Positions 22,893-35,940 of a stretch of DNA of 64,000 bases are shown here, piece by piece; the first letter of the stretch is position 1, and every line of letters begins with the position of its first letter. The notes below the pieces were generated by a model, which worked only from the letters and a program-made list of their open reading frames with translations, did no database searches and was not told the origin of the DNA. The stretch is taken from NCBI GenBank assembly GCA_025506515.1, contig CM046453.1, positions 5,471,910 to 5,535,909 on the forward strand, given 5' to 3'. A program made the translations under genes and the position numbers. The DNA comes from Flaveria trinervia (lineage: Eukaryota > Streptophyta > Magnoliopsida > Asterales > Asteraceae).

Positions 22893-25634
22893 TGTCACAC
22901 CCTCAAAATCCACGTGCAGAGTTTTACCGTGAGGCGTGTGAACAAACCAGGATCACAGTCAATAGTTACTCAGAACGACTCTAAATGCCATAATTTAAAC
23001 ATAATCAACCAAAATACCAACTTTAAACAATGCGGAAGCGTTTTTGAAAACAACCCAAATCAATAAAGTATAACTATGGCAAAACAAGTGCCAACCCAAA
23101 AAGTAAACTATAATTGTTAAAATGTCAAATTGTCTTGAAGCATCGTGTCTTAAAATGCAATGAACCGTGCAGTGCTCCTATGGCAAGCAAGCTAAGGACC
23201 TGAGAAAAGCATACTAAAATGTCAACACATAGGTTGGTGAGTTCAAGAGTTTGAGTTCAATAAACATATAAACAGTTGTGATATATATAAGCAGTGCATG
23301 GTAATAGATAGCTAGTCTATTATCAGTAAATATTAATACATAGTGATTTTGCAATTGAAGCTGACTGTGATAGTTGTTGCCTCCTGTCACGACTTACCAT
23401 GTCGTGACAATGTTCAATAGGACAAATTGCACCCGGTTGACCTCGAGTCACACAGGTGGGGCTCGTCAGACCCAGTAGTACTACCCAAGTTTCCCCGCTA
23501 TTAAATATTAACAATTCAAAAGTGTGAGGACTTTTCCCATGGTAATCAGCACTATATTAATATTATACACAACTTAAATAATAAAAGTTTTCGTATAAAT
23601 ACCAGTATGCTATCTCCCCCAAAAGAGATTAAATAAAGAGTGGGGCATGAACTCACCTGATGTATGCAAAGAGTACTTAGGGTTTATTTGAGAAACAAGA
23701 GGATAGCCAACCTTCACAGGTTACCTAGATCATGTGAGTACATAAGTACGTGTAAATAAAAGACATGTGAAACCCTAATCATACCAAAACCAAAGACTCA
23801 AGCTTCCAGAAAAATAGACACGTTTGACCTAGTTGACCCGTTTGACCCGTTGGTGACATTATGAGTTATAATTCAAATAAAGCCAATGAGCACATACAAC
23901 ATACATGATTAACATTCAAATAGTATCATATGTATGCTATATCAACCAGGTGTATCACTTAGATCATCATACAATCAAGTACTATACAAGTCATGCGAAT
24001 CTAGAACATTAACATATCCATTAGTTATAATACAACTAACATGTCACACAAAGTTCAACCATTCATCACATGCCATGTGAAGCCACTCACGACTTCACAT
24101 CCTAAACCCTGCCAATCCTACTAAGTAGGGGCCTCAGATCCGCACGTGTGTATAATGATCATAACCATATTCTTTAAGCATATGCATTGCATTCACAACA
24201 TCACAACAATCAATTACCAGACCCAAGCATGATGTCCTACTACTACACAACATCCAAACCATACATGATCACCAAAGTCCAAATATCACCCATGATTATC
24301 CAAGCATGCCATACAACTAATTTAACACGTTCTATCACACTAGAATTTATCCTTGAACATACTAGCAGGCTCCTACCATCCCAAACATGATCATAACATC
24401 ATACTTCAACGTTTACACAAATAAAGTTTCCCTTTTGGGAAAGAACATCCCAAAATCTATCAAACATCCAAAGCATACATGAATTCATCAATAATATACC
24501 AATTCAAGCTCATACTAACATCTAAGCATGATCAACCACATCCAAACATCATAATTCACCAATTCATATCCAAAAGTTACTATCTTTAGTAATGTATGAA
24601 CTATAACATGTTTTCTTGAATTTCCAATGATCACAACAATAATCTAACATCTAATTATCACCATGAACACATCCATAACATCATAACATCCATAGTTCAA
24701 CATTTCATGCAAATAAAGTTACTATTATTAGTAACCTATGAACATCAACCCTAAATCATCAATTTCTTGCAAGATTCATGATTCCTAACATTCATACAAC
24801 TTATTAATCATCACACATTCATCAAACAACCATCATTCACCCATAATCATGCCCAAAATCGAATTAGGGTTTGACTAGAATCAAAACCCATGATTAACCC
24901 ACTAACAACATGTAATTCATCCATGATCGACGTTAACTAACATGCATTCAACCTAACTAACACATAAACATCATCAACAACATCCAATTCGACCTAATGA
25001 GGATCAATTTCGAATCTAAGGTTCGGCCCTAATGAACCATTCACAAAAACTCGAAAAAACCTAACCTTTAAACGTGTAATTGCTTGAATTGATGTTTCCA
25101 ACGTGTTCTAAACCTTGAAATCGAACCAATGTCGTGTTTCTTTGCTTGATCTTGATCGAATTCGAAGATGGAGAGGGGAAAGAAGTTTGATCGCGACCGA
25201 AGGGTGGCTTTGGAGGCTAGGGTTTGTTTTATTAATTTTTTTATTTACATATTTACCCTTTTAACCCTTGTAATTTGTATTTTATAAAAACTAAGCTTTA
25301 AACTCTTTGTAAAGTGTTTTTAACTTCATAATATAAAGATATAAACTTATAAAATTCATTATATATCTTATCTTTATAAAAACACAAGACATACGAATAA
25401 ATAGGCACGTTTCCGCGTTACGCGATAAATTCTTTAATTAACCTTTTAAAAATGTGTAAACACATAAACATAACCCAATATTCACATAATCACTTAGATT
25501 CACATCAAATTAACATTATTCATTATTATTAGGTCACCAACGTTAAACGAAAACTAGTGTGTGCTCACGACACGTGTATACAAGACTTAACGGAACTAAC
25601 GGAATTTGGTAACGGAAATTTACCGGATGTCACA
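22893..25634 (-). mobile_element. Solo LTR B inside gag, with ACTTC target duplication
   Basis: A 2,742-bp LTR of the same family as A and C, with edges TGTCACACCCTC and CCGGATGTCACA. It is flanked on both sides by ACTTC (22,888-22,892 and 25,635-25,639). No internal DNA, primer site or polypurine tract adjoins it. Removing it and one ACTTC restores continuous gag homology across the site. This is a textbook solo LTR left by recombination between the LTRs of a full element. Confidence 0.9.
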
Positions 25635-27345
25635 ACTTCGTTCACTATCCCCAGGCATAGGGTGGCAAGTTCATGGGTTTGGGTGGTGTAGGCCTCGATT
25701 TTCGAGCCCTACATCTTAAGTTGCCAGAACTCCATCTCCAGCTTTTGTACTTCATTACGAGGACAGTACTCCTCAGTCATCATCTCTATGAATTTAGTCC
25801 AGGGAAGCCCATTTGCCATCGCTTGTCCAAGCATCTGGACTTGCGTGTTCCACCAGGATAGAACGGCACCTTTTATAGTCCCGGTGGCATATTTCACCTT
25901 ATCAGCAGGTGGACAGTTGCATTTGGAGAAAACAGACTATGTCTTCTCAAACCATCATACTAGTCCTACAGCCCCTTCAGTACCGCTGTAAGTGTGTGGT
26001 TTACAGTCCATAAAGGACTTATAGGTACACACTGGTGGTCCTGTTTTAACATAACAAACATTGATCAGACATCTTATATGGTTATTCAAGATATTTGACT
26101 TAACTTTCTATCATCGTTTACCTGCTGGCTGTCCCATCTGGGCAGCAGCCACTGCTTCCTGAACATGCTCGTTTATCATGGCAGCTAATTCAGCAGGGGT
26201 CATGTTTATAGCACCACCGCCATGGTCTCCAGCGCCACATCCACCTCCTCGCCCACGACCACGTCCACGTCCATGTCTGTCCATTTTTCACTTTACATTC
26301 ACAAATACAATAATGAGTAACATCAAACACATTTATCCCATTGAAGTACAGTAAACAGTAAGGAATAATGAATCATCACAACCACAACATTCATAACAAA
26401 AATGATAACCAAGATAAATAAATTGTAAATGAGTCACAATGTATTCACCAATGTTATAATATAAGTTTGTCGTTAGGGTGGGGAAACAACCCTTCCCACA
26501 TAGGTTTCAAAAGAGATAAACACTACATAGTCCAAGTCATATAAAGAAAATCAATCGACGACATCCGACCCATCGCTATCATCTACTTCCTCCTCCTCGG
26601 GTTCCTCCTCGAGTTCCTCCTCGAGATCCTCATCCTCAGGGTCCGCTGCAGGAGCAGGAGCTATAGCAATTTGAAGCGTTGCCAATTGAGCTTCTAAGGT
26701 AGCAATTCTATTATCGGCTACTACATCCCGCTGTTCACGAGCAGTTACGCGTCCTCTAAGTGCTATAAGACCGTCTTCCATGTGGTGACACCCATTTAGG
26801 ATTTTCCCGTGTCGCTCCTCGAGTTCATCCATTCGATGTCGTAGTTTGTACACCTCGTGCTGCAGTGTACAAACATTACTTGTGGGTCGCCTGACTCGTT
26901 GTTGCTCAGTATCCAGTGCAGCAATCAGTTGCTTATTGGACTGCACCGTCCGTGGAAGTGAAGGCATTGGTTCACCGGCGTTGCTCCTAGTCCTGGGCCT
27001 CGGGACAGGTACACGCTCCCTATACATTATATGATCAACGGACTTGGGGTAGAAACTCCAGTCTCGTGGGGGGTCACGCTCCATCAGTGCAAAAGGTTGA
27101 TCCCAATCGATCTCCCCTCGAGGATAAGCTAGACGGGGCCAGTCAGGTACAGGTGCGAGAGGTGGGGATTCAGATCATGTAGGTGATGCAGGTCGCTTAC
27201 CCGAAGCTCTCGATGACGATGCCATGCTGCAGAGGGTGTGATGTGTATGCCAATGAGTATACAGTAGAGGAAATAAGGCACAGGTAACTAACTAACTGTG
27301 TGCAGTTATAGTCTAGTGTGTATGCAACCTAGTTCCTTATAACCA
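25635..27345 (-). pseudogene. N-terminal gag of the Tekay-like element, decayed
   Basis: Minus-strand pieces: an N-terminal region with a predicted coiled coil (residues like TLQHEVYKLRHRMDELEERH) and a strongly acidic end (27,084-26,551), then a gag core piece (AVLSWWNTQVQMLGQAM, EVQKLEMEFWQLK; 25,897-25,709). The likely ATG is at 27,225 (MASSSRASGKRPASPT), but the frame meets a stop after about 16 codons. The part between 26,500 and 25,990 includes a short Arg/Gly-rich patch near 26,250. Confidence 0.7.
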
Positions 27346-27361
27346 ATGGCTCTGATACCAA
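27346..27361 (-). other. Primer-binding site of the Tekay-like element
   Basis: On the minus strand TTGGTATCAGAGCCA follows LTR C by two bases, complementary to initiator Met tRNA. It fixes LTR C as the 5' LTR. Confidence 0.85.
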
Positions 27362-27363
27362 TC

Positions 27364-30300
27364 TGTCACACCCTCAAAATCCACGTGCAGAGTTTTACCG
27401 TGAGGCGTGTGAACAAACTAGGATCACAGTCAATAGTTACTCAGAACGACTCTATATGCCAACATTAAAATGAAATCAACCAAAGTTCAAACTTGAAAAC
27501 TATGCAGAAGCATTTTGTAAATAAAGAAACCCCAAAGTATATAAATGCATACTATGGCAAAACATGTGCCAACCCAAATGAGTAATCACTAATAAATAAA
27601 AACCAACAAAGATGTCTTTAAAATAGAGTCTTAGAATGCATGATGAATCCGTGCAGTGCTCCTAAAGGCAAGCGAGGTTAATGACCTGAGAATAGCATAC
27701 TAAAAATGTGAACACAATGGTTGGTGAGTTCAAGAGATGATATTCAATTATAAGCAATTTAACAATTGAGATATATAAATAATGCATTGTAATAGATAGC
27801 TAGTCTATTAACAATAAATATTAATTCATAGTGATTTCGCAATTGAAGCTGACTGTGATAAGTTGCTGCCTCCTTCACGACTTATCAGGTCGTGATAATG
27901 TTCATTAGGATAAATTGCACCCGGTTGACCTCGAGTCACACAGGTGGGGCTCGTCAGACCCAGTAGTACTACCCAAGTTTCTCCGCTATTCAATATTAAC
28001 AATTCGAAAGTGTGAGGAATTTTCCATGATAAATAGCACTATATTAATATTATACACAACTTAAATATATAAAGCATTTGTAGATTACCAGTATGCTACT
28101 CTAAAAAGATGTTAAGTAAAGAGTGAGGCATGAACTCACCTGATATGCGTATGGATACTTAAAGATTAACTTGACAAGGACAAGTGGAAAGACAACCTTT
28201 AGAGGTTACCTAGAACATACAAGTACATAAGTACATGTACACAAAAATTCTAAGGAAACCCTAAGTGCTCTACAATTAAAGAACTCAAGGTTTTATAAAG
28301 ACAACACACATGTGACCCAGTTGACCCGTTTGACCCGTTGGTGACATATTATGTCACACCCCGACCGACGACGGAATCATCAGGGCGGACGAGTGGGAGA
28401 CGATTGCTCATAGCACATGGAACTAATTAAGTTGAAGTAATATTAAATATCATTATTCATTAAACATTACAAGACAAATAAGTAATTACAAAACAATCAA
28501 GATACAACCAATAACATAAGTCTTTCAATTAATCTAAGTCCAAGTCCTATATGAGCACAAGAAGATCTTCAAGTAGGAAACCTAAAACATGTTAAAAATA
28601 AAGGGTCAACTATAAAGTTGGTGAGATTTCCATAGTTTTCAATACATAAGTATATAAAAGATGACAATTCATGTTGTAAGTTAGAGAACAAAGTAACTAG
28701 GGATGTAAGACAGAATACACAATCAAACCTTGAAAAAGTTTTACAAGTATCAAATGTTTACAAGTATATACAATTAGCTAAGTGTACTTGGATCAACCAA
28801 GCAGGCTTGTCAGGCCCATAGATCTATGACGTCGCCAGGCTAGCAATAGTTAATGATTGTACATATATTCGACATTACATGGTAGCTACAAAGTTCAACT
28901 AACCACAACACACAAGTAAATTGCCATAAGTTTACAATAATCAAACGTTTACAAGTGCAATGGTTATATAGTAACATGTTTCACCCCAAAGTGTGAAAAT
29001 ATGAAAAGGGGGTATAGAAATACTCACATGGAAAACTCACAAGTATAGTGATGGTTGTAGAGTACATAAGAAAACTTGAATGTCAAGAGTCAAGGTGATG
29101 TCCTAAATGATAAAAAGAATAATAACTTGAGTTTGGAATTCATTACAAGAAGTTAGGATGCTTAGGAATGCCAATAAGCAAAAGGTAGATTGATAAACGA
29201 TTATTGTATCAATTTTAGATTCTGGACAGAATGTTTGGTACGAGTTTGAATAGGTTTTTAAAATAGCAAACGGTTTTATAAAATTATAAAAATTTACATT
29301 TGACTAGCTCAAAGTGTCCCCGACAACTTTCATTCAGAAAACTTTTTATGAAAAGAACCGTAAATAGGTCAAAGAAGCAGCACAAGACGGAAGGTTCTGA
29401 AATGCGCACTTATCTTGTGAAGGCTATTGTTGAGTCGTCCAATTGAGTTTTAAGACGTATAAACTATTGTTGAAAAGGTAATTCAATGAAATTAACATTG
29501 GAGTGTGATTTGACTCAAATTTAGTTTTTTATGATCAAGTTATGATCGGTTGAAGTAAGATTATATTCTGCCAGAATTCTAGTAAGGCACTTATGTGCAC
29601 TTTTAAAATTGTTAAAGCATGAAACGGGTTAGAACATTTTATTATGTCAATATATGGTATATTAGTCTTAATTTGAGTTATAAAAATATTCTAAGACTTC
29701 GGTATAGCCATCACTTATGGAAATAATCTTGTGGAATAACCGAATGTTGCGGCATAGCAGTCCATATGCAAACGGGATTCTTGGTTTATGTTAGTGTGTT
29801 GTTAGCTTAGTTTAAGAATGTTATTGATTCTTATAAGGTTAGTAATTATTAAATGTTAATGATTAAAATAAACATAGATTTGGTAGAAGAAGAATAATAG
29901 TAAGAACATAAAGTCACAAGAACAATTGGATGTTAGGATGATTGAAATGTATAATATGAAAACTATAAAAGATTACCTTAGTATTAAGATTTCTTAAAAT
30001 TTATTGAAAGATAAAATTCTTCAAATTGATCATAACCAATGGATGAAAGAAAGATATGAGGATGAGATTTTTAGATAATGAGCAAATGAAAAGTGAGGCC
30101 TAAGCCTTGCTTTTATACTTGAGGTTAGGAGGAGGTTATGAATGGTGTTAATAGTGATTTATAAGTCTTTTAAAAGGGGGTTATGATTGAAATAATTATA
30201 AAATTAAATAATTTAAATAAATAAAAGAATAATTACAATTTAAACTTTAAATTTATTAAAACTTTAATTTTAATTTAACAACTTCTTTTTTATTAAATCT

Positions 30301-32310
30301 TTGTAGACTTTATAAATCTAATAAGAATTTGTAATTTGATTATTTATTTTAATTGAATATTTAAAATCTTATAAATATTAATAACCTTTTATAGACCTTA
30401 CATATTTGTAAAAATAATAATCTTTGTTTTTTAATCCTTTATTTTAGTTTTATAATTAAAACTAATAAATGACAAATAAACTTCATGAATTTATAAAATT
30501 TCATTCTATAAATTATAAAATTACCATGAATTGATTTAATAAATGGAAGTTGAATAATAGTATTATTTTTTTAAGCATTAAGATAAATTAAATTTATAAC
30601 TAGTGTATTTGTTTTTCCAAAATTAATCCGAACGGACTCGGGTTTGGGTTTCCATCTTCCAAAATGGGCAGATTTTACATATTAGTTGAAATGTAGTTTA
30701 AACTATGTGTGACAACTTCACATGCAAAAGTATCATGCAAATTATTCATGTGTATCACATTGTCAACCCAAGTTCTACCTAGGTCATCATACCATATTTG
30801 ATCATCATACAACTCATGCAAGTCCCTAACAACTAGCATGCTCAGTGTAACTATAACACAACTAGTGCATCATACAAAGATTAAATCATGCATGACATAT
30901 TCATATGACCCATAACTATGAATTCCCATAAACAAGCCAAAATAGATAATTAACCAATTAAATATTCATACTATCCAAACAACACATTAATTCCTAATAA
31001 CATTCATCCATGAACATACTAGCATGATTCCTATGCCCAAACATGATAAATTCCTCATATGTAAGAATTTGTACAAATAAAGTTTCCTCTTTGGGAAAGT
31101 ACATCTCAAATCATCAAACACTCATTGTATTCATGAATTCATCACAAATATACCATTTCAAGCTCATAACAACATATAGACATGATCAACAATACCTAAT
31201 CATCATAATCCATTAATCATCATGAACAAAAGTTACTATTTTTGGCAAGGTATGAACTAGACTACATCATACATAGATTTCTTGCACCAAAATCATTATC
31301 TAATACTCATGAACCATTATCAAGCACATTACATCACCAACTCTTTGCAATTCATTAACATTCAACATCAAACGTTTCTACTTTTGGCAAACTATGAACT
31401 ACAACTTCCATTCCAAGGTTTCTAGCATTCGTCTCAACAATCTAGCACGTAATCATCATCATAAACACATCAAAAACATCAATTCATGATCAAATCACCC
31501 TTTCATGCAAAATAAAGTTACTATTCTTAGTAACCTATGAACCACACGTCAAAAACATAGTTTTGTTGCATAATCAACGTAAACCAACATCAATCTAACC
31601 TTACTAACAATATAACGTCATCAAACAATCAGAAATCAACACCCAATTCACCAATTTCGACCTAGGGTTTCGGCTAGCATCAAATACCATGAAAAACATG
31701 TAGATTTCTAACCTTTAAACGTGTGTTGACTTGTAATTGATGATTCCAACGCGTGTTAACTTGCAATTGATGATTCCAACGTGTTCTATGCCTTGTAATC
31801 GACCAAAACCAATGTCTTCTTGCTTGCTCTTGGTTGAAATCTCAATGGTGGGGGTGTGGGGGTACATGTCACGGCCGAAGGGTGGGGATTAGGGTTTGGG
31901 TTTTTTTGTTTTAATTAACTTAATTATCCATAATTACCCTTTAACCCTTATAATTTGTATTTTATAAAGTTTAAGCTTTTAAACTCTTTGTAAAGTGTTT
32001 TTAACTTAATAATATAAACATATAAACTAATGATAACAATTATATATTTTATCTTTACTAAACACCAAGCATACGAATTAATACACACGTTTTCACGTTA
32101 CACAATTAATTTCCTAATTAGTATTTAAAACACGCAAACATATAAGCAAAATGTAATAATCACATTTTTATTATATTATTATTAGTTTGTCACTATTAAT
32201 TATTTTAAAGTCACCAACGTCAAAAGACAACTAGTGTGTGTTTACGACACCTGCATGCAAGACTTAACGGAACTAACGGAGTTGGTAACAGAAAATTACC
32301 GGATGTCACA
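27364..32310 (-). repeat. Tekay-like gypsy LTR C (5' LTR), split by another LTR
   Basis: Edges TGTCACACCCTC (27,364) and CCGGATGTCACA (32,310). It is about 2.6 kb once the insertion at 28,352-30,679 and one TATTA repeat are taken out, and follows LTR A base for base over long stretches. Beyond 32,310 the sequence is not host DNA but the 3' end of another internal region of the same family. Confidence 0.85.
28352..30679 (-). mobile_element. Solo LTR of a second family, with TATTA target duplication
   Basis: 2,328 bp with edges TGTCACACCCCGACC and GCAGATTTTACA (TG...CA), flanked by TATTA at 28,347-28,351 and 30,680-30,684. LTR A has a single TATTA at the matching position, so this is a clean insertion into LTR C. 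There is no coding capacity and no internal domain. The orientation comes from its TGTAAAATCTGCCC start on the minus strand. Confidence 0.85.
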
Positions 32311-32619
32311 TTATCCCCATGTTAAAAGAATTTTCGTCCCGAAAATTGCATTACATGGTGAGTGTTCCATCACTGGTCTATAGCATTAGCACACAGAAAT
32401 CAAAATCGAGTGAGTTTTGGATGAGCTATCACATCATCCCCATGTTGAAAGAAATTTCGTCCCAAAATTTTAAATCAATACCTTCGTCTATTGGCATCGT
32501 CTTTTCGAATAGTTGAGGGTACTTAAGCTTCATTTGATCTTCTCGTTCCTATGTGAATTCCGGTCCACGTCGCGAATTCCAATCGATTTTGACTATGGGT
32601 ATCTTGCTTTGCTTAAGTG
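32311..32619 (-). pseudogene. 3' tail of a second Tekay-like internal region
   Basis: About 310 bp matching 18,670-18,990 (polypurine tract and the end of the pol reading frame). It ends abruptly at TTGCTTTGCTTAAGTGT, where a different LTR begins. With LTR C it shows that two elements of this family were once joined end to end through a shared LTR. Confidence 0.75.
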
Positions 32620-33693
32620 TAGATGTAAGCTTTGACTGAACACTTAGGGCGCACAAGCCCTATTTGGGCACCTGGGAGGCCATGTGTAGAGATTCAAACT
32701 ATAGAGAGTCAAACTACGCTCTTTCGGGCGCACAAGCCCCATTTGGGAGTATGGCAACCCTTCAGTCGGGCGAATGAACCTTATGCGAATAGACCTATGC
32801 GTATGGATACTAATAAGGATGGACTTATGCGAATGGGCACAAATGCGGATGGACACTATGGGTGATTGAACTCAATGCGGATGAGTACCGAGGCGTATGG
32901 ACCTTCAGTCGCACAACTCACATGCGAATGAACCTCAGTCGCACGACTCACGTGCGTATGGACCTCAATCGCATGGCCCCCGATGCGAATGACTCTCAGT
33001 CGCACGACTCACAAGCGTATGGGCTCCAGTCGCACGACTCGCATGCAAATGAACCTCAGTCACACAAATGGGTGCGTATGGACCTCAGTCACCTTCCTTT
33101 TGGTCGTATAACCTCCAATCGCATGTCATTCGGTCGCATAGCCCTAACTAATGCAGAATGCATATCATCCCAAACCCAATTTGCCATTTTCGACCACCAA
33201 GCTCTCCCAAACTCATTCTAAGCTCAAATCAACCATCCTAAACCTTAGAAACACATACCACAACACCATTCAAGCACACACAAGTCCGAAAACAAACTCC
33301 ACTCACATCACACATAAACACATACATACGGGTTCAACACACACTTCAAAAAGGGGTTTTACTATGTTTCCAGCCCCAAATCAGTTGAAAACGTGTAAAA
33401 GAGGGGTCCAAGAACTCACACAAACAACACCGTCGAGTAGAGCTTCAATTCAAACCGCTACACTTCAACTTCCACGCTCGAATCCACAAGAACCAAGCTT
33501 GAAACCCTTTTCTCCCTCTCTTCTTCTCTTTGGCAGAATTTTACAAGTCTGGGGGAGGGTGTGGGCTGCCCTCCCCTTTTATTCCCCTACTCATTCAATC
33601 TTTCTCCCATTTTAGCAAGTTTGGTCCCCCAACTTTAGACTTTATTTCTTTTTCTTCTTTCGTCGGCTTCAAAGAAAATATCAGGGTGTTACA
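32620..33693 (-). repeat. Gypsy LTR fragment D
   Basis: Minus-strand start TGTAACACCCTGATATTTTC at 33,693; related to the LTR at 6,553-8,532. It holds a dense array of AGTCGCACGACT, GCGTATGGAC and ATGCGAATG words (32,640-33,150). The open frames across it follow the repeat and are not genes. Confidence 0.6.
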
Positions 33694-34487
33694 ACTTAGG
33701 CGCACGGGCACTTGGGTGCATGGCAGTTAGGCGCATGTGAACACTTAGTCAAATTAAGCATGAATCTAGGCGCATGGGAACTATTTGGGTTCTTGGACTC
33801 CAGACACATGGGACTTAGGCGCATGGCAACTAGCTTAACTACCAATCATAATTTCAATCCCCAAATCATCATTTTAACATGTTCTAAGCTTAGTTCTTAC
33901 ACTCTAAGCAATGAAAACACATACATAACCTAATCATAACATCATATACACCATATTCACACCCCTCCCACATACACATACATATGAACATACAGGTATA
34001 AATACTCACTTTAAAGAAAATACATACATACATTTCTAGCCTCAAAATTAGTTTAAACATGTAAAAAGGGGTTCTAGAACTCACCTCTTGCAACTTCGAG
34101 TATGACTTCCTTCAAACCCGGATGCTATGAGTTCAAACACCTAAAACCCACCAAAACACACACAACCAGACACAAAATATACATATAAGCACATACCCGA
34201 GGCTAGAACCACCAAAAACACTTAAAACATTGAATTTTTACCTTGAATCCGAATTCTTCTTCTTCGTTCTTCAAAATCCGAGAGTTCTGCCCCTTTCTCT
34301 CTCTAACCCCGGTTGAAAAATGTGAAAGTAACATGGCATGGGCGGCCATGTTGCTTTTGTACAAAATAATATAAAATTTTGTACCTTTTTACACATTTAA
34401 CCCCTCAACTTGGGTTTTATTGCATTACTTTCTTTTTCTTCACTTTTATTCTTCATTTTACATCCTTTAAAATTTCCGGGTGTTACA
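33694..34487 (-). repeat. Gypsy LTR fragment E
   Basis: Minus-strand start TGTAACACCCGGAAATTTT at 34,487, with AGGCGCATGG words at its left edge (33,694-33,830). It abuts fragment D directly, in the same orientation. Only the first about 800 bp of the LTR are kept. Confidence 0.6.
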
Positions 34488-34868
34488 TTGATGGACTTTA
34501 GTTAATTTTGTTTCATTAAACATGTGAGATTATTATCGTGTCTCTTAACATGTCTTATCATACAATCTGTTTCTAAACATGTTCGTGTCTGAAAAAATTT
34601 ACACGATTAGTTATCGTGTTATGTTCGTGTTAGCACTTATCGTGTTCATGTCTTATCGTGTCATGTTTTATATGTTATGGCAAACCTAGGAATAGCTCCA
34701 TGAAATATGTTCAAGTAGAGGTCACTTAAAGTACTATTGAATAATAGCCTAACAATTTTTATTTAGGAATAACATATTGTAGTTTAATGATTAAATCAAT
34801 CAATAGTGTTTGTTTGTCTAATAAACAAAATTCAATAATGAATGATAATGTAGATTTCTAGAACATAC

Positions 34869-34998
34869 ATGAGGGGATTCACAATGACTAGAGGTGAGTT
34901 AAAAACCAGGTGGGAACGAGCCTCACAACCAATAATGTATTATAAATATTCAATAAATTCAAAACACCATTACATACCACAAGTCCTACCACTGAATC
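34869..34998 (-). pseudogene. YLMG1 exon 2 duplicate fragment
   Basis: Matches 45,637 to about 45,767 (exon 2 of YLMG1), with substitutions; homology breaks off inside the exon at CCACTGAATC. With 3309-3515 it shows how far the left duplicate reaches. Exon 1 and the rest of exon 2 are not duplicated in this window. Confidence 0.75.
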
Positions 34999-35940
34999 GA
35001 TTAATCCATTAATCCAAGCAAGGCAAAAAGCAATTTTCTCCTCTTTTAACCAATGAGTATTTTTACATTTACACGACCCCGACTCTTCCGGTTGACATGA
35101 AGCTCACGCTCCTCCTGTAGTGTTATGATGAGAGCGTCTCTTTACTTAACATTAAGAACACCTTCCATCGACGGTAGGTTTTGAGTCGATTATGTCTCCG
35201 GAATGACCTCGCCAGGATAACCACTTTGACTAAGCACAAAGTTTGTAAAAGCCTCATCGAGATGCAAACTCCATCCGAATGAACCATCTCAATAACCCGG
35301 TATTTTCTGGTAGAAAGGGTTTTTTTAATTAAGAAAGAAATGAGAGAAAATAAATAGAAATGATGATTTTTTTATAAAGTGTGGGGTACTACTTATTGGG
35401 TAATATGTAAAATTTTGGAATATACATATATATAAGAAGGGTGTCCACGCAATGCGGCGGAACAACATTTTAGATTTGACATGTGCATTTAATATATTTT
35501 TATTGTTGTAGTAGTTTTACAAAAGTTTATTATGTCTTTTCTAAGCTAAAATTTAAAACACCAAATAAATGAGTTCTGAATGACGACTTGTATATACACA
35601 TTAACTTATTATACCTCAGAAAATATACATCATTTCAGCAAAAATTTACACCAAAACATTTAAAAATAAACACAGGTTAAGTTGTAGTCTTAAAACGTTT
35701 TTAAATATGATAAATTAAAAGATATAACTAAAATCTTAAAACATATTAAATTTTTTTGGTTTATGGTAGATAATATAAATTTTAATGCAATTATTAGTAT
35801 GTGTAAAGTTATTATGTAACTAATTATAAGTAGTAACGTGTAAATAATGTTATAAATATTATTTTACCCTCAAAAGTGGTTGTATCTTATGCATTAAATA
35901 TAATAAGTTTTCCTAATTTTATGGTATCTTAAAATACCCC
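34999..35940. other. Intergenic DNA, probable old repeat
   Basis: No gene seen. 35,070-35,330 is less AT-rich than its surroundings and looks like a repeat fragment of unknown type. The rest is AT-rich with no structure I can assign. Confidence 0.3.

Larger units (their letters stand above)
3516..34688. mobile_element. 31-kb nested transposon insertion in the duplicated YLMG1 exon
   Basis: Everything here is absent from the homologous site at 45.5 kb. The insert is flanked by GGAATAAC (3508-3515) and GGAATAGC (34,689-34,696), an 8-bp direct repeat with one mismatch; the empty site in the other duplicate reads GGAATAACTCC. An 8-bp target duplication is typical of hAT transposons. The outermost 200 bp on each side (3516-3703 and 34,488-34,688) are full of GACACG/CGTGTC words, and the right end read inward starts TAGGTTTGCCATAAC, like many hAT ends. 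The left terminus does not match it well. My reading is a hAT-like element that later received many LTR retrotransposons. Confidence 0.6.
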
